Assembly (NCBI GenBank): GCA_009746045.1 | Contig: RPFO01000667.1 | Span: forward strand, 4,653,924-4,717,923 | DNA from: Mesostigma viride | Lineage: Eukaryota > Streptophyta > Mesostigmatophyceae > Mesostigmatales > Mesostigmataceae | Reading direction: 5' to 3' | DNA: 64,000 nucleotides | Shown here: positions 21,079-34,401 of the stretch, piece by piece | Position numbering within the stretch: position 1 is the stretch's first letter | Layout: every line of letters begins with the position of its first letter | Notes under the pieces: generated by a model | Database searches by the model: none | Told to the model about the DNA's origin: nothing | Seen by the model: only the letters and a program-made list of their open reading frames with translations | Program-made: the position numbers and the translations under genes

Positions 21079-22085
21079 AGACCAGGCCTTGCTTCAGCTT
21101 GGGTGCCCCCAGTGGGCTGCTTGACCAAAGTACCAAGTGGTGACTGGTGCTTACTGGTTGACAGCCGGTCCTTCAGGGTTAGGTACACCCTCCTGGACAG
21201 GAGTTGGTGTGGAATGTCACTCCTACCAGCTGAGAATCATGCCTGGCCCTCCCCATGGGGTTCAGAAGAGTCGCCAGGACTTAAGTCGACGCCTTTGGCC
21301 TCAAACAGTTAGGCCATGCAAGGGCAACCCGAATGTTGGTTCTTACAGGTTGCTGTATATATGTTTTCTAGTGCTTGTATCCAACCTGTTGCTAATAAAG
21401 AACCTGGTTGTGTGACCATGTGGAACATGGTTGCCAGGGGGCCACATTCTGGGTTATATAATGCTTGAATAAAACATAATCATGTCATGTCATTCTCATG
21501 TTGTACCATGGTTGTACTGTTTCTCTTGTGTAAAGTTCCAGGTCACCTATAAACCTGGAGGTTGGGGTGGGGTTCAATTCCCCAGCAGAGCCACAGCCTG
21601 GCATGAGTGATTCCTGGGCTTAACACCCAGTGAAGACATGGGCTCCCCAAGGAGGCAGCATTTGCCTAGGTGCTACCTGTGTTCTTTGAGCAGAAGGGAA
21701 AGGTTGGCCAAGGCGGGCGCCATAAGAACGGGCGCCTGTGATAACTGTGAAAGATCAGGAACTCACAATAGTACGTTCTTGGCATCCTGTAATCCCAGCC
21801 ATTGGACTAGGTAATGTGCCTTGACTTTAATCCAGCACCAAGTTCCCAAGGAAAGGTTGGGAGCTGACCAAGGGGTCAGGGGATAACCTGGGGTGACCTC
21901 TGATTCACTGGCCAGTACACCTAGCCTGGTCCAAGGGCAGATATGTTGTTACCCAAAGGAGGCAGGAACCTGGGCCCTCAAAGGTCTGATCAACCTCAAG
22001 GGACCAAGCGGTCTGTGGCTGAGTGGGCACAAGCAAGGTTAGGTTTATTTCAAGCTGGTCCAGCTCCAAAAGAAGAAAGGGTTGG

Positions 22086-22839
<754 letters not shown>

Positions 22840-22881
22840 GGGGAGGTGTTGCCTACAGTGTAAGGTACTGGCACGAGCACC

Positions 22882-24061
<1,180 letters not shown>

Positions 24062-24080
24062 CCAATCCTTTCTTTTCTTG
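24062..24080 (-). promoter_or_regulatory. C2 polypurine tract
   Basis: Minus strand AAGAAAAGAAAGGATTGG directly before the 3' LTR, the plus-strand DNA primer of an LTR element. C1 has the near-identical AAAAGAAGAAAGGGTTGG at 22068-22085. Confidence 0.7.
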
Positions 24081-24786
24081 AGCTGTAGCAGCTCACACAA
24101 GTCTACATACAAACACACACAATGGGTACTGGATATCCTCCCCGACTACAAGTCACAACCCGCTGGGCATGACAGTCAGCTTGGATTCCTTATTATATGT
24201 ACATAGCACCCATACTGGCTCAGGAGCACAAACAAATTACAATGAGTCCCTATCCCTTCACGGGAGGCTCGTTGTGTTACCCATGTACAAGAGGTTGGCC
24301 AACTGTGGCAGCCCATAGGTGTTCAGCTAAGAACTTGAGAAGTATGTACAACCTTCAGGACCTTAGGCGAAACCCCACAGATCACCCACAACAGCTCATC
24401 AGAAAACATTGCTGACCCCCAGACGGGAGTCGGCGCCGGTCTGCTGCCCCTTATCGAACCAGACACAACATCTACGCGAAGCACATGCAAAACACAAGCT
24501 CCCATACTCGTTCCAACCGTGGAAAATCAGGGGACCTGTCGCCACCTCACCAGCATGGTGGATGGGTCAGCCAGTCCGTGAAACTCCGCCTTAAGACGGC
24601 ACCAGGGAATCGAACCCCGCCCACAAACCACAGATCTGGGGAAACCTCAGACTGAGATGAAAACCCCAGATCGACATCTCTCCATCAGAGACAATGTCAG
24701 ACATTCCCACACCAGAGACATGTCTCACCCCTCAAGGTGTGGTCAGGATTATGTACAATCAAGCTCCCAGCCTGATATCCAGAGAC
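24081..24786 (-). other. C2 3' untranslated region between PPT and T2
   Basis: About 700 bases without a supported ORF. It is part of C2, because the sequence beyond T2 continues from the same TTAA. Confidence 0.5.
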
Positions 24787-24790
24787 TTAA

Positions 24791-26696
24791 GGGGACTCGC
24801 ACGTCCAAAAGCCTGAAAAACAGACTTTAGTGAGTATCAGTTCCAATGCACATGGGAACCATCTAGTGATGATTGGGTACCATAAATATGATGTTTGGAC
24901 ATTCATACCACCACTTGTTGGGGGTACTACCCCCAACCACGCACCGGTGGCGAGCTAAAAATAGAAAAAGACGCTATTTATGAGATATTTTGCCCAAGAC
25001 AAACCACTTGTCTAAATGACCTGCCCATACATTTCTGCAAAGTTCCCCCACTTTTTTAAAAGCTGGGCTATTTACATGGCCAAAATGGTCACATTTGTTT
25101 GAGTTATTAATTTTCCCGCAAAATGGGTACTTTTTTTAGCAAAAAAAAATAAATCAAATCATTAACACATCAGATTGGGTCATCCATACATTTTAAATTC
25201 CACTGAGTGGGGGAAACACACTGCCAAAATTTGAGCTCATTCTGACAAGCGTAGCTCAAGTTATTGATTTTCCTGTGATGCCACCTGGGTAGACGCTAAA
25301 AGAGAATTGAGCTAGTGCTGAGCCAAAATGACATCTGTTTTGCTACCCTAGACACCCAAAAACATGCCCACTTTGATCACGGAGTGTGAGGAGGATGTCC
25401 GGAGCGTCATACGCCCCACCCCTCCATCGGCACAGCCAGCCTTGTGAGTCTACCCTTATCAACAAGGCTGGTAGGACGACACGCCTGAGCAGCATATGTC
25501 ATGCCTATCTCAGGCTAATAATGTGCGATTTTGTGCCAACAACCAAGTTGTTCCACCCAACAACACATTAAAAACCCTGTTCCAAAATGCCCAACAAGCC
25601 GGACATGTGGAGGACCACACATGCAGTATATAAAGAGAAAATAAGCTGACTTTTTATCCAGCCAACCTGTGGCTAGCTGCTCTGGTTAGCATGACAAAGG
25701 CTATCATTTACTCAGTGGGAAAGGTGAAGAGACCATTGGAACAACCTACCTGACGCATGTGCCACCAAAGCATTGTGTCCCGCAAAATGCACACTGCCTC
25801 CTTTCTAACAAGGACGAGCCACTTTCTTTAGGAGACAGGTGCCAGCTCGTCAGTGTCTGGGGAAAATGATGCCGCTGCTTAGGAAGACCGCGTGAATTTC
25901 CTCGAACACAACTGTCTATAAAGCAAAAGAAATTTCAGAGAAGCATGTAAATAAAAGCATTACACCTTCCCGACAGGTTGTGGGCCACGCGCTGCAGCAA
26001 GCCAGCCACGTCACAGACGAACTTGCTAAAAAACATCCAGGAATCTAGCGATGCAGCGCCAGGACCCGCAAGTTCATGGCTGCATCTGGCCGGAAAGAAG
26101 GCAAAAAGCTTACGCTCAACGAGCTAAGAAAGCAGGAAAGCGCTATCTTAGGACGTTTAATACAAGAACGTACCATAACGGGCATTTATTCGTGCCCAGG
26201 CGCACAAGAAAGGCCACCCTTTCATGGAGAGGTCGGGCGCGCATCGCGCAGGCCTAATGTTATCTTACCGCAAAATGACGGGAAAGGTAAGGATAGCAGC
26301 GGGAATTTTTACGGCTTTAGAAACATCATTAAACTAGCTTCCATTAGGACCATCAAAACTGGCAACAATCGACAATCACACCTGCAGGCATCCATTATAC
26401 TTTATTCATCCCGACAGAAATTCAGGCCGGACCCCCCCTGCCGATGGTAAAGAAAAAAAGCCCACGACATTATAGATCGCAACCATCCCACCATAAAGTA
26501 GAATCAGTAACTAATTTTCTCCAACAATCGAGCATTTTTTCTGCTTTCCGCGAGCCAGATTTGTCACGTTTCGTCTAAAAGCAGTCGCCATGGCCACTTC
26601 CGCAAGGGGTGCGCGCACCGTGCACCCACTTTTCACGGTACGGAGGGTACCGCGGAATTTTTTTGGCGCGGAAAAAATTCGCCGCGCCGAGTCCCC
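24791..26696 (+). mobile_element. T2: TTAA-flanked non-autonomous DNA element nested in C2
   Basis: Flanked by TTAA at 24787-24790 and 26697-26700, with ends GGGGACT...AGTCCCC. It shares terminal blocks with T1 (7420-11937), including GTTGGGGG(T)TACTACCCCC near the left end and the CATGGCCACTTCCG / CACTTTTCACGGTACGG block near the right. A possible ORF at 26076-26450 (MAASGRKEGKKLTLNELRK) has no recognised family. No transposase is seen. Confidence 0.7.
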
Positions 26697-26718
26697 TTAA
26701 GCACCCAGCTCTCAGCTT

Positions 26719-29700
26719 TTAGACAGATAGACCGACTTGACAGTCAGCATTCATGAGCTTCCTCAGTACATTGTACTGGGCTGGGGCCTTGTGTGGCAGC
26801 TTTGTCAATGCATCAGCAGGGTTCTCCTCGCCAGGGATATGCTTCAAGTCAACCAAACTGGCCAACTCCTTCAGCAACAAATAATCCAGGTCCCGGCTCC
26901 TGGCCAGCTGCTTGTGAACAAACTGGACCATACCCATGCTATCTGTTAGCAACAACGTCTCCATCTGCAAGGTCCAAGGGGTAACTGAAGCCAGCTCCAG
27001 CATTAACTCCTTTATGTACAGGCTGGACTGGATCCCCTCGCATATGGCCCTGCATTCTGCCACATCTGAACTGATACAGACCCTCTTCTGCAGTCTGCTG
27101 TACCAGCTGAACAAACTTGCCCTGCTCTGATAAAAAGCAAACAGAGCAGCAGATCTCCCCCTGACCTTGGTAACCTGGCGAGCATCCATGGAACTGTCAA
27201 CAAAGATCTCCAAGGTGATAGGCTGGGCAAAGTCAATCCCAGACAAAATCAGATCAGGGGTACTCTCCACCAACCGGGCTATGACTCGAGGCTTCTCATC
27301 CTCAAGCACCTCATCAGGCATTCTGCTATGGACCATCAAAGACGGACCACAGATGCTGGCAAACCAGGCCCACATGCCTCTCAACTCAGGTCCTGCAGCC
27401 TGGGTGATCTTCTCTGGCAAGGCCTTCACAATGGTCTGTTTATAATCTCCTCCAGCCTGAAGCCTGATACTCCACTCCCCGTCCCTCCTGAACAGGGTAG
27501 CCTGCATTCCACAGAACACTACAGGCTTGTTGGGCTCCTGCCACAGCTCCTTGCCCAGTGAAAACTTGCCACTGATGACAGGAATAAACTTCTTCAGCCA
27601 GGTCGTGGGGGCTAGCAAATGCAGATCATCTCCATGCAAACTAGCATACACTGGCAGACCCTCCCATTGGGCCAGCAGCAAACAGGGATCAACTGAAGAC
27701 ACTCTCAAGCCACACTCACTGATCAGAGCTTCCTGCAGCGTGAGTCTCCAGATGATTGGGCTCGACCTGAGTCCTTCCAGGCCCTTCAGAATAACCAGGA
27801 ATTGTTGATGCAGCTCCAGCTTCCAGATGGCAGGCACCTCAACACAGTAAGGCTCATCCTGCTTCCACACCCTCCTGGCCACTTCTGGATCAGATTTTAA
27901 AAATGCCCTCTTGAAGTCCAGCAGCACTGATGACATAGCTGCTCCCCTGTTCAGCAACCCCACGTAGAGACATAGCAAAATTCTCCATGTGTCGTGTAGC
28001 ATCCCTGGCGTGTATAGCTCCTCTCCTGGCAGACTCCCCGTGCCGTGATACTCATTCAGGACAGGCCTGACATGGGGCACTGATACCTCATCCACAACCT
28101 TCCTCTTCAGCACAAATCTCAAAGCAAGCTTCCTTGATGCTGGGGGACGTCTGTCTGTTGGTGCAGCACACTCAAACTGCAACCACTCCTCCAATGCCTT
28201 GGAGAAGGCGAGCTTCCAAGCCTCAAACAAAGTAGGCGAGCTCATCTCTTGGACCAGCTGGTCATATGTCAAAGGAGAGTGTGCAGCAAGGCTCCTGTGA
28301 GTTATGCCAATACTGCTGGGGTGCAACACAGCTGGAATCACCAAACTGGCCGCTGGGGGCACCTCCCCTTCATCCCATTTTACACCCTTGACCGGCTTGG
28401 CCCTGCACCTGACTGGAAATGTTGTCCTGAAATTTTCTAGGGGAATCATCCCCCAGCCATCTCTTCTCAGAGCTGTAGCTCTGATAGAAATCCCAGGATT
28501 GCCCAGAAAATTCTGACCCAAAATCACAGGGCCATCATAGTCCTCTAGGACAAGGAAGGTCACATCCACACCCATGACAGGGGCAGTAACCTCTCCCAAC
28601 ACCCTTAGATGCGTCCTACCACTGAAATCAGACACCCAGGGGCAACTTGGTTCTCCGACCAGCAGTTCTCCTGTATGCTGAGGTCCCATGACAGAAACCT
28701 GTGCATTGGTATCTATCTCCATGGCAGCTACCTCAGGTTCATCCAACTGGACAAGCTTGGACACCTTAGGCTCCTTCTTGGCTCTTTGCAAAGCCTGTAC
28801 AATATCTGATAGACGCACACCCCTAGGCCTGGTGTCGGGCCGTTCCGGAGGTGCAGCCTGTCCGCCTGCTTGCCCAACCACCGTATGTGAAGGTACCCCA
28901 GGGGCCGGGCCAGGGTCACCCTGAGGGCTCGATACAGCTGTAGCACCCTGATCAGGAAGCTCCACGTCACCCCCGCCTTGTACACCAGCGGGCACCTGGA
29001 AGAGGTCTCCTTGATTACCTCCCCGGGGACGGATCTTTGACCAGGACAGACGGTGCACTGCTTGGGAGCCATCAATGGCCACCCAGCACTTATGGCCAGC
29101 GGCTTCTACTCGGGTCACCACCCCATCATGCCAGCTGCCACGTTTCCCTGGAAAGCTTGGTTCCTTCCACACAACAACCTGTTGTCCAACGTTAGGTTCT
29201 AGGACACTCCAGCCCTTGTCTTTCTGCCTCAGCTTGAGGAACTTGGCCTCTAGCTTCTCCTTCCATGCCTGCTCAGCATCAGCTGGCAGCATCCTGGTAT
29301 GCAGCATAAGAGGATTGATGGCAATGTCACCAAAGAACATGGGAGTCCTCAGGTTCAGCCTGTCCTCCACAGAACGTAGCCATGCAGATGTCACAATGGC
29401 AGATGACGTCCTTGGAATCCTCTCCACCAGCAGCACAGTCTTGATCTCTTGGATGGCTCTCTCCACCACCCCTTGCTGGCCGTGGCTCTCCCTGGGTGTA
29501 ATCAGCAACTCTGGAAACTCTGGCAGGTTCTCACAGCACTCAAACTGAATGTCACACTGCAACAACTCCAACCCAGGGTACCTGCTCCTTGTCAACTTCA
29601 GAGCAGCAATCAATGTAGGCTTCTCCATGTCAGGCAGGATCTCTAGGGTCTTGTACTTGGTATATCTGTCCACTGCCACCAGCAGCTTCAAACCCCTGAT

Positions 29701-30309
29701 TCTCTGAATATCTACCTGCACATGGCCTGGCTGCAAAATAGGAGTCCTGGCATGAGACTGCTTGGGCTTTCTAGCAACTAGCCTGCACTTGCAAGCTTGA
29801 GCAACCTGTTGGCAGATGGAGTACAACTCACTTCCTCCCAGCCGTCTAGCAACTTGCAAAGACTGAGCTGCATGGCCAAACATGGTATGCAACCTTGAGG
29901 CAATGTCATACAAGAGAGAAAACCTTTTATTGTCATTATTAGCACTCAAGGTATGTACAGATCCCTTATGTACAGGAGGCACCAGGGTCGTGCCTGTCAG
30001 ACTGTCTCCAGCCCTATCCTCATCCTGACCATCCTGTGCCAGTCCTGCACGGTCAGAATGCTTCTGAGATCCACCTGGGTCCACATCACCAGGTCCTACC
30101 TCAGGCTCAGCACCGCCATGGCGGGCACGTTGGCGAGTAACCACTGCAGCTACAGCTGGCATACTCTCTGTGGTAACCAAGCTTGCCCCATCGTGTCCAA
30201 TAGGCTCTTTCACTAGAGCATGGGGCTGCCCCTCACTGCTGTCACTAGCAGCTTCATTACACACCCCTGGGGGCACCCTCCAGGGTTCAGGGATGTGTGC
30301 AGGCTCAAG
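26719..30309 (-). CDS. C2 pol polyprotein: integrase, protease-like, reverse transcriptase, RNase H
   Basis: About 1,196 codons open from just after the gag TGA (30310-30312) to the stop at 26719. There is no ATG at the start, so expression by readthrough is likely. Approximate order: variable N-terminus (1-130); pre-integrase HTMFGH (about 140); integrase core (180-320) with D in HVQVDIQRIRG, D in LLQCDIQFEC and E in QQGVVERAIQEIK; retropepsin-like domain (about 530-610) with AMEIDTNAQVSVM and VILGQNFLGNPG; RT (about 710-960) with LDFKRAFLKS and YASLHGDDLHLL; RNase H (about 1030-1170) with FVDSSMDARQV, SDVAECRAICEG and HIPGEENPADALTK. IN-PR-RT order and DTN are shared with C1. No frameshift seen, so possibly active. 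Confidence 0.88.
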   Translation of the reverse strand, partial: LEPAHIPEPWRVPPGVCNEAASDSSEGQPHALVKEPIGHDGASLVTTESMPAVAAVVTRQRARHGGAEPEVGPGDVDPGGSQKHSDRAGLAQDGQDEDRAGDSLTGTTLVPPVHKGSVHTLSANNDNKRFSLLYDIASRLHTMFGHAAQSLQVARRLGGSELYSICQQVAQACKCRLVARKPKQSHARTPILQPGHVQVDIQRIRGLKLLVAVDRYTKYKTLEILPDMEKPTLIAALKLTRSRYPGLELLQCDIQFECCENLPEFPELLITPRESHGQQGVVERAIQEIKTVLLVERIPRTSSAIVTSAWLRSVEDRLNLRTPMFFGDIAINPLMLHTRMLPADAEQAWKEKLEAKFLKLRQKDKGWSVLEPNVGQQVVVWKEPSFPGKRGSWHDGVVTRVEAAGHKCWVAIDGSQAVHRLSWSKIRPRGGNQGDLFQVPAGVQGGGDVELPDQGATAVSSPQGDPGPAPGVPSHTVVGQAGGQAAPPERPDTRPRGVRLSDIVQALQRAKKEPKVSKLVQLDEPEVAAMEIDTNAQVSVMGPQHTGELLVGEPSCPWVSDFSGRTHLRVLGEVTAPVMGVDVTFLVLEDYDGPVILGQNFLGNPGISIRATALRRDGWGMIPLENFRTTFPVRCRAKPVKGVKWDEGEVPPAASLVIPAVLHPSSIGITHRSLAAHSPLTYDQLVQEMSSPTLFEAWKLAFSKALEEWLQFECAAPTDRRPPASRKLALRFVLKRKVVDEVSVPHVRPVLNEYHGTGSLPGEELYTPGMLHDTWRILLCLYVGLLNRGAAMSSVLLDFKRAFLKSDPEVARRVWKQDEPYCVEVPAIWKLELHQQFLVILKGLEGLRSSPIIWRLTLQEALISECGLRVSSVDPCLLLAQWEGLPVYASLHGDDLHLLAPTTWLKKFIPVISGKFSLGKELWQEPNKPVVFCGMQATLFRRDGEWSIRLQAGGDYKQTIVKALPEKITQAAGPELRGMWAWFASICGPSLMVHSRMPDEVLEDEKPRVIARLVESTPDLILSGIDFAQPITLEIFVDSSMDARQVTKVRGRSAALFAFYQSRASLFSWYSRLQKRVCISSDVAECRAICEGIQSSLYIKELMLELASVTPWTLQMETLLLTDSMGMVQFVHKQLARSRDLDYLLLKELASLVDLKHIPGEENPADALTKLPHKAPAQYNVLRKLMNADCQVGLSV

Positions 30310-30312
30310 TCA
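30307..30312 (-). promoter_or_regulatory. in-frame gag-pol UGA (C2)
   Basis: Gag ends GAT CAT TGA CTT GAG, and the same frame continues without another stop through the whole of pol. A single in-frame UGA followed by C between gag and pol fits stop-codon readthrough. Confidence 0.55.
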
Positions 30313-31497
30313 ATGATCAGCAGCCTTGCCCTTGCCCTTGTCCTGGGATGGACCAGCCTTGTCCTTGCTGCCACCCTGAGCTGGCTTGCTCTGACCTTCC
30401 TGCCTCAGGTACGAGGGACACTCATTCCTGAAGTGACCCTTCCCCTGGCAGAAATAACATTCCACCTGACTGATGTCCCGTGAGGTCCCACTGCTGGGCC
30501 CAGCCTTGGGAGGACCACCCACCCTCTTGAAGTCAAACTGGGACTGTGGATGTCCCGACTTCGGCGGGGTCCCCCGTCCAGCCCTTCTGTCACGCCCCCT
30601 CCTGGACCTTCCTCGACCCCTTGAAGAGGTCTCAGGCCCTCTCGAGGGCGCTGGGCCCCCGTGGCCCGATCCCCTCATGGACTTAACCGTGGGTTCAGTG
30701 GCCTCCTCATCACCCTGACGAGGGCGCTTACCACCCACGTACTTGCCGCTGAAACACTCATACAACTGGTCCGTCATGGCTGCCCAGCCATGGACCTGTC
30801 GCATGTGGATGGTCACATTATCCATGGTGACCGGATCCAGCTGCAGCGACTTGAGAAAGTCGCCCATGGCCATCCGATCTGCGACGAAGAAGCCCTTGGC
30901 CATGGCGTCCTCCCTCAGCTTGACGAAGTCTTCAAAGGCGTGGACCACTAGCTGCCCCTTGATGGGCTTGTAGTCCAGGTATTCTTGCTTCAGGTGGGAC
31001 CCATCTATGGTCCTCTTGTCACTCAGGAACGACCTGAGTCGCGTCATAAACGCCGTCCAGGTGTCCCCCGCCGCGTGTCGCTCCCGAACAAACTTGAACA
31101 GCCGCCTCGCCGACTGCCGTATGTAGGCACTAGACGCCAGGATGCGAAGCTTGTCACCGTTGTATATCTCCGTGTACAAGTTCATGTCCTCTAACATCCT
31201 CTCAGCATCCCGGGGCTGCCAATTGTCCTTGATGGACTGAAACTGGCCTAGCACCGCGTACCCCTCAGCAACGGTTGGTCGCTTAGGCGCCGCTTGATCT
31301 GCGGCTGGCGCGTGCTGCCCGCCCTGCGATCCTTGGCTCTGATTATCTGGCACCTCAGCCTGGTCTCCCAGCGCCTGGCCGTCCCCGCGTCCATCGCGTC
31401 CACCGCGTCCATCGCGTCCATCTCGTCCATCCAGCCCAGCGCCGCGCCGCGCGAAGCCCATAAAGCCCGCTTGTTGGTTGATAGCTCCATCCTCCAT
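30310..31497 (-). CDS. C2 gag
   Basis: Begins at ATG 31497 (MEDGAINQQAGFMGFARR) and ends at TGA 30310, 395 codons. It has a Gly/Asp/Arg-rich low-complexity N-terminus, a Copia-type capsid region (ERMLEDMNLYTEIYNGDKL, GDTWTAFMTRLRSFLSDK, KGFFVADRMAMGDFLKSL), an Arg/Ser/Gly-rich linker and one CCHC zinc knuckle (CYFCQGKGHFRNEC), then a Lys-rich tail. It encapsidates element RNA in virus-like particles. The stop is in frame with pol. Confidence 0.85.
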   Translation of the reverse strand: MEDGAINQQAGFMGFARRGAGLDGRDGRDGRGGRDGRGDGQALGDQAEVPDNQSQGSQGGQHAPAADQAAPKRPTVAEGYAVLGQFQSIKDNWQPRDAERMLEDMNLYTEIYNGDKLRILASSAYIRQSARRLFKFVRERHAAGDTWTAFMTRLRSFLSDKRTIDGSHLKQEYLDYKPIKGQLVVHAFEDFVKLREDAMAKGFFVADRMAMGDFLKSLQLDPVTMDNVTIHMRQVHGWAAMTDQLYECFSGKYVGGKRPRQGDEEATEPTVKSMRGSGHGGPAPSRGPETSSRGRGRSRRGRDRRAGRGTPPKSGHPQSQFDFKRVGGPPKAGPSSGTSRDISQVECYFCQGKGHFRNECPSYLRQEGQSKPAQGGSKDKAGPSQDKGKGKAADH

Positions 31498-31956
31498 GAT
31501 GGCCTCTGTTCAGATCTGCTACAGCCAGCCAAGTGGCCAAGCAGCAATTAAAGCAATATAAGCTACTGAACAAGAAAGGAAAGTGCCAAGTGTTACCACT
31601 CAGGCAAGACCACCACGGCTGGCCCCAGGCGCGTCCTGGTTCTCCTTGTCGCTGTCGTCGTCGCTGTCGCTCACCACAATCAGCTCTGGTACCCTGCTAC
31701 CTGCTGCGCCGTCGTCGACCCGCTGTCGGCCCGCGATGACTGAATCGTCACCGTTGGTAAAGTAGACAGGTGACAACCCGTCGTTGGCCCTCGCGGATTG
31801 TACGTTGGCACCTCGTGGTCGCCAAGTGTCTCGTCGCCTAGCCCAGCGACACCCCCTGCTCCTACCTCAAGGTCACTATCGTACCCAAGAGGTGCAAACT
31901 CTCCCAACGCGTCACACGAACGCGAAGGGGCGGGGGCAGCTCCTGAAAAGGAACTC

Positions 31957-32517
31957 TTACTCGCTCTGGAAACCTGCCGACTCTTGTCGCGCGCTGTCCT
32001 CCGGCGATGGCTTCCGCTGTCGCCCCGACCTCTGCAAGCCGCCTGTGATGCTCCGCTCCGCGTCGTTCACGCCTAACTGGCCCGCTGCAACACCCTCGTC
32101 GCCGATGCCGCCTGCGAAAGCACGTGGTACTCCCGCGCCCGCTACTGTCGGTACAAACTCGTGTCGCCCTGCGCCAGCTGCTTCCGCAACCTCGCCTCGC
32201 CTTGCCGCCAACTCCGTCCGCACTCGCTCTGCTACTGCAGTAATCACCGTCTGGATGCCGACCAACCCGTGAAGCTCCTGCTCAAGGTCGTCGATGCTCC
32301 GGTGCTCCGGAATGACGATGGTTTGTACGTGTCGCAGAATTCGCTCCCAATCTTCGACCTGGTCGTCGACGAATTGCACGAAGCTGCGATTTACAGGCGG
32401 ACGATCTGCAAGCAATAAAGATAGATCCCGAACGACACGACGTAATTCAGGAGAAATCGAACCCCCAGCAGACTGCCGAAACCGGAAATCCTGCTGCCGT
32501 TGTTCCTCCTGCACCAT
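31957..32517 (-). CDS. C2 extra ORF upstream of gag, unknown function
   Basis: 186 codons, no clear ATG at its 5' limit. It looks helical (VRDLSLLLADRPPVNRSFVQ, WERILRHVQTIVIPEH, ITAVAERVRTELAARRGE). It occupies the same position between 5' LTR and gag as 15081-16061 in C1, but I see no clear sequence match. Not recognised. Confidence 0.35.
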   Translation of the reverse strand: MVQEEQRQQDFRFRQSAGGSISPELRRVVRDLSLLLADRPPVNRSFVQFVDDQVEDWERILRHVQTIVIPEHRSIDDLEQELHGLVGIQTVITAVAERVRTELAARRGEVAEAAGAGRHEFVPTVAGAGVPRAFAGGIGDEGVAAGQLGVNDAERSITGGLQRSGRQRKPSPEDSARQESAGFQSE

Positions 32518-32608
32518 TCACCACCAGACGAGCTCCTCGTCGTCAACGCTGCACACCGCAACCGGCAACGACCCTCCTGGCCGTTCCGCTGAGACTGGTT
32601 GTAATTTG

Positions 32609-33307
32609 AGTTAACGTTCTTATCACACGCAATGTGAAGGATATGGTTGCAATGCAGCAATGTGTGAATATGGTTGGAAACGGAGCTTTGTTAAAATCGG
32701 ATAATGTTACAGCGCTCACACACTTGAGGCTTGTACACGCGCTTGCCAAGTCAATGCACAACACGTGAGGCGGGCTCGCAAGAGATGCCCATTTGGCACT
32801 GGCCTATTGTTTATATACTTGTGCACTGTGCTTGCTAGTCCTGAGCAGCCTAGGAGGCCTGCTCAGTAATAACACCCCCGGTACAGTATTCACTACCTGT
32901 ACAGCGCCCACTCCTATACAGTAGGTCTGCCATACAGGCACAGTGACCACAGAGCACAGTCCACAGTGACTATTGCATCTGCACCTAGAAGTCCAGGACT
33001 AAGCCTGCGGTACCAACAGACCACAGGTTAAGGTTCCTATTTCCGGCCTGCGTACGACGTATCAATCCAATACCGTCGTAGGTACAGCAACTAATTCCTG
33101 TCAGCCCAGGAATTACTGTCGACCCCATATGTCGTCGGCAAATATTCACGTCCGACTTAGAAGAACAGCCGGCTCGCGCTCGCGCGCGACCGGGAAGTCG
33201 GAACGCCATAACTTTCTTGATACTTGTCGGAATGAACTCGTTCCGGTGCCGCTGGAATCGCAGAGATATGCCGAATCAGGATCACGCCAATGCGCTTGGC
33301 GTTAACT
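32609..33307 (-). repeat. C2 5' LTR
   Basis: AGTTAACG...CGTTAACT. The outer edge abuts GCAGC and the CAG/GGC array. Confidence 0.9.
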
Positions 33308-33840
<533 letters not shown>

Positions 33841-34285
33841 GCAACAACTCCCGCCGCCGGAGAAGAGGGCGTATTGCTAAAGGTGGGGGCGGCGCGGAGT
33901 TTGAGGATGGAGTCGAAATTGTATGTGCGCCTCTCGAAAGCATCGAAGAGGCGACCCTGGTGGAAGAGCTGCTTGCACAGTTCCGTATAAGCGAGGCGTG
34001 CGATCCAAAAAACACGCAGGCCAGGATGCGATCGTGGTTGAGCTTGTCAAAAAACCCGGGCTGGCTGTCGTCAAAGTCGTACTCATCACAGTTCGGCTCG
34101 GCAGGGCGACTGCGCTTGGGCTCAGGCGACGCTGCGGGCGAGGCAAGCCCGGGAGGCTGGACGATCACAAGGTCTTGGCTAGTGGCGCCACTGCCTTCTG
34201 GGCCGGAGGGTGAAGCTGCAGACGTATTTTCAGAGCTGAGCGCAACCGCCAGGCTGCGTTGTGCGGAGGAGCGTTTGCTCGCCAT
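33841..34285 (-). CDS. hypothetical gene 5' part, running into the trinucleotide array
   Basis: Starts at ATG 34285 (MASKRSSAQRSLAVALSSEN) with a Ser/Pro/Ala-rich head and a basic patch (PEPKRSRPAEPN), then YDFDDSQPGFFDKLNHDRIL. Near 34015 a T6 run appears to shift the frame; beyond it another frame reads IARLAYTELCKQLFHQGRLF, then DAFERRTYNFDSILKLRA, which looks like real protein. The gene then enters the GCN array as poly-Ala or poly-Leu. The FDKLNHDRIL stretch loosely recalls an F-box start but the remainder does not support it. Function unknown. Confidence 0.45.
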
Positions 34286-34401
34286 ACATTTCGTAATAGC
34301 TTCGGAATATTAAATCAGCGTGTGCGTCTTAGAAAGACGAAGCGATTGTGATATTCACGGCCGAATTTGGTGCCCAAACGTGAAAGTTATAAGCTCCGCC
34401 A

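Noticed and set aside
34015-34285. F-box domain in the minus-strand hypothetical gene
   Set aside because: Only about ten residues resemble an F-box start; the helix that should follow is not present in any frame.
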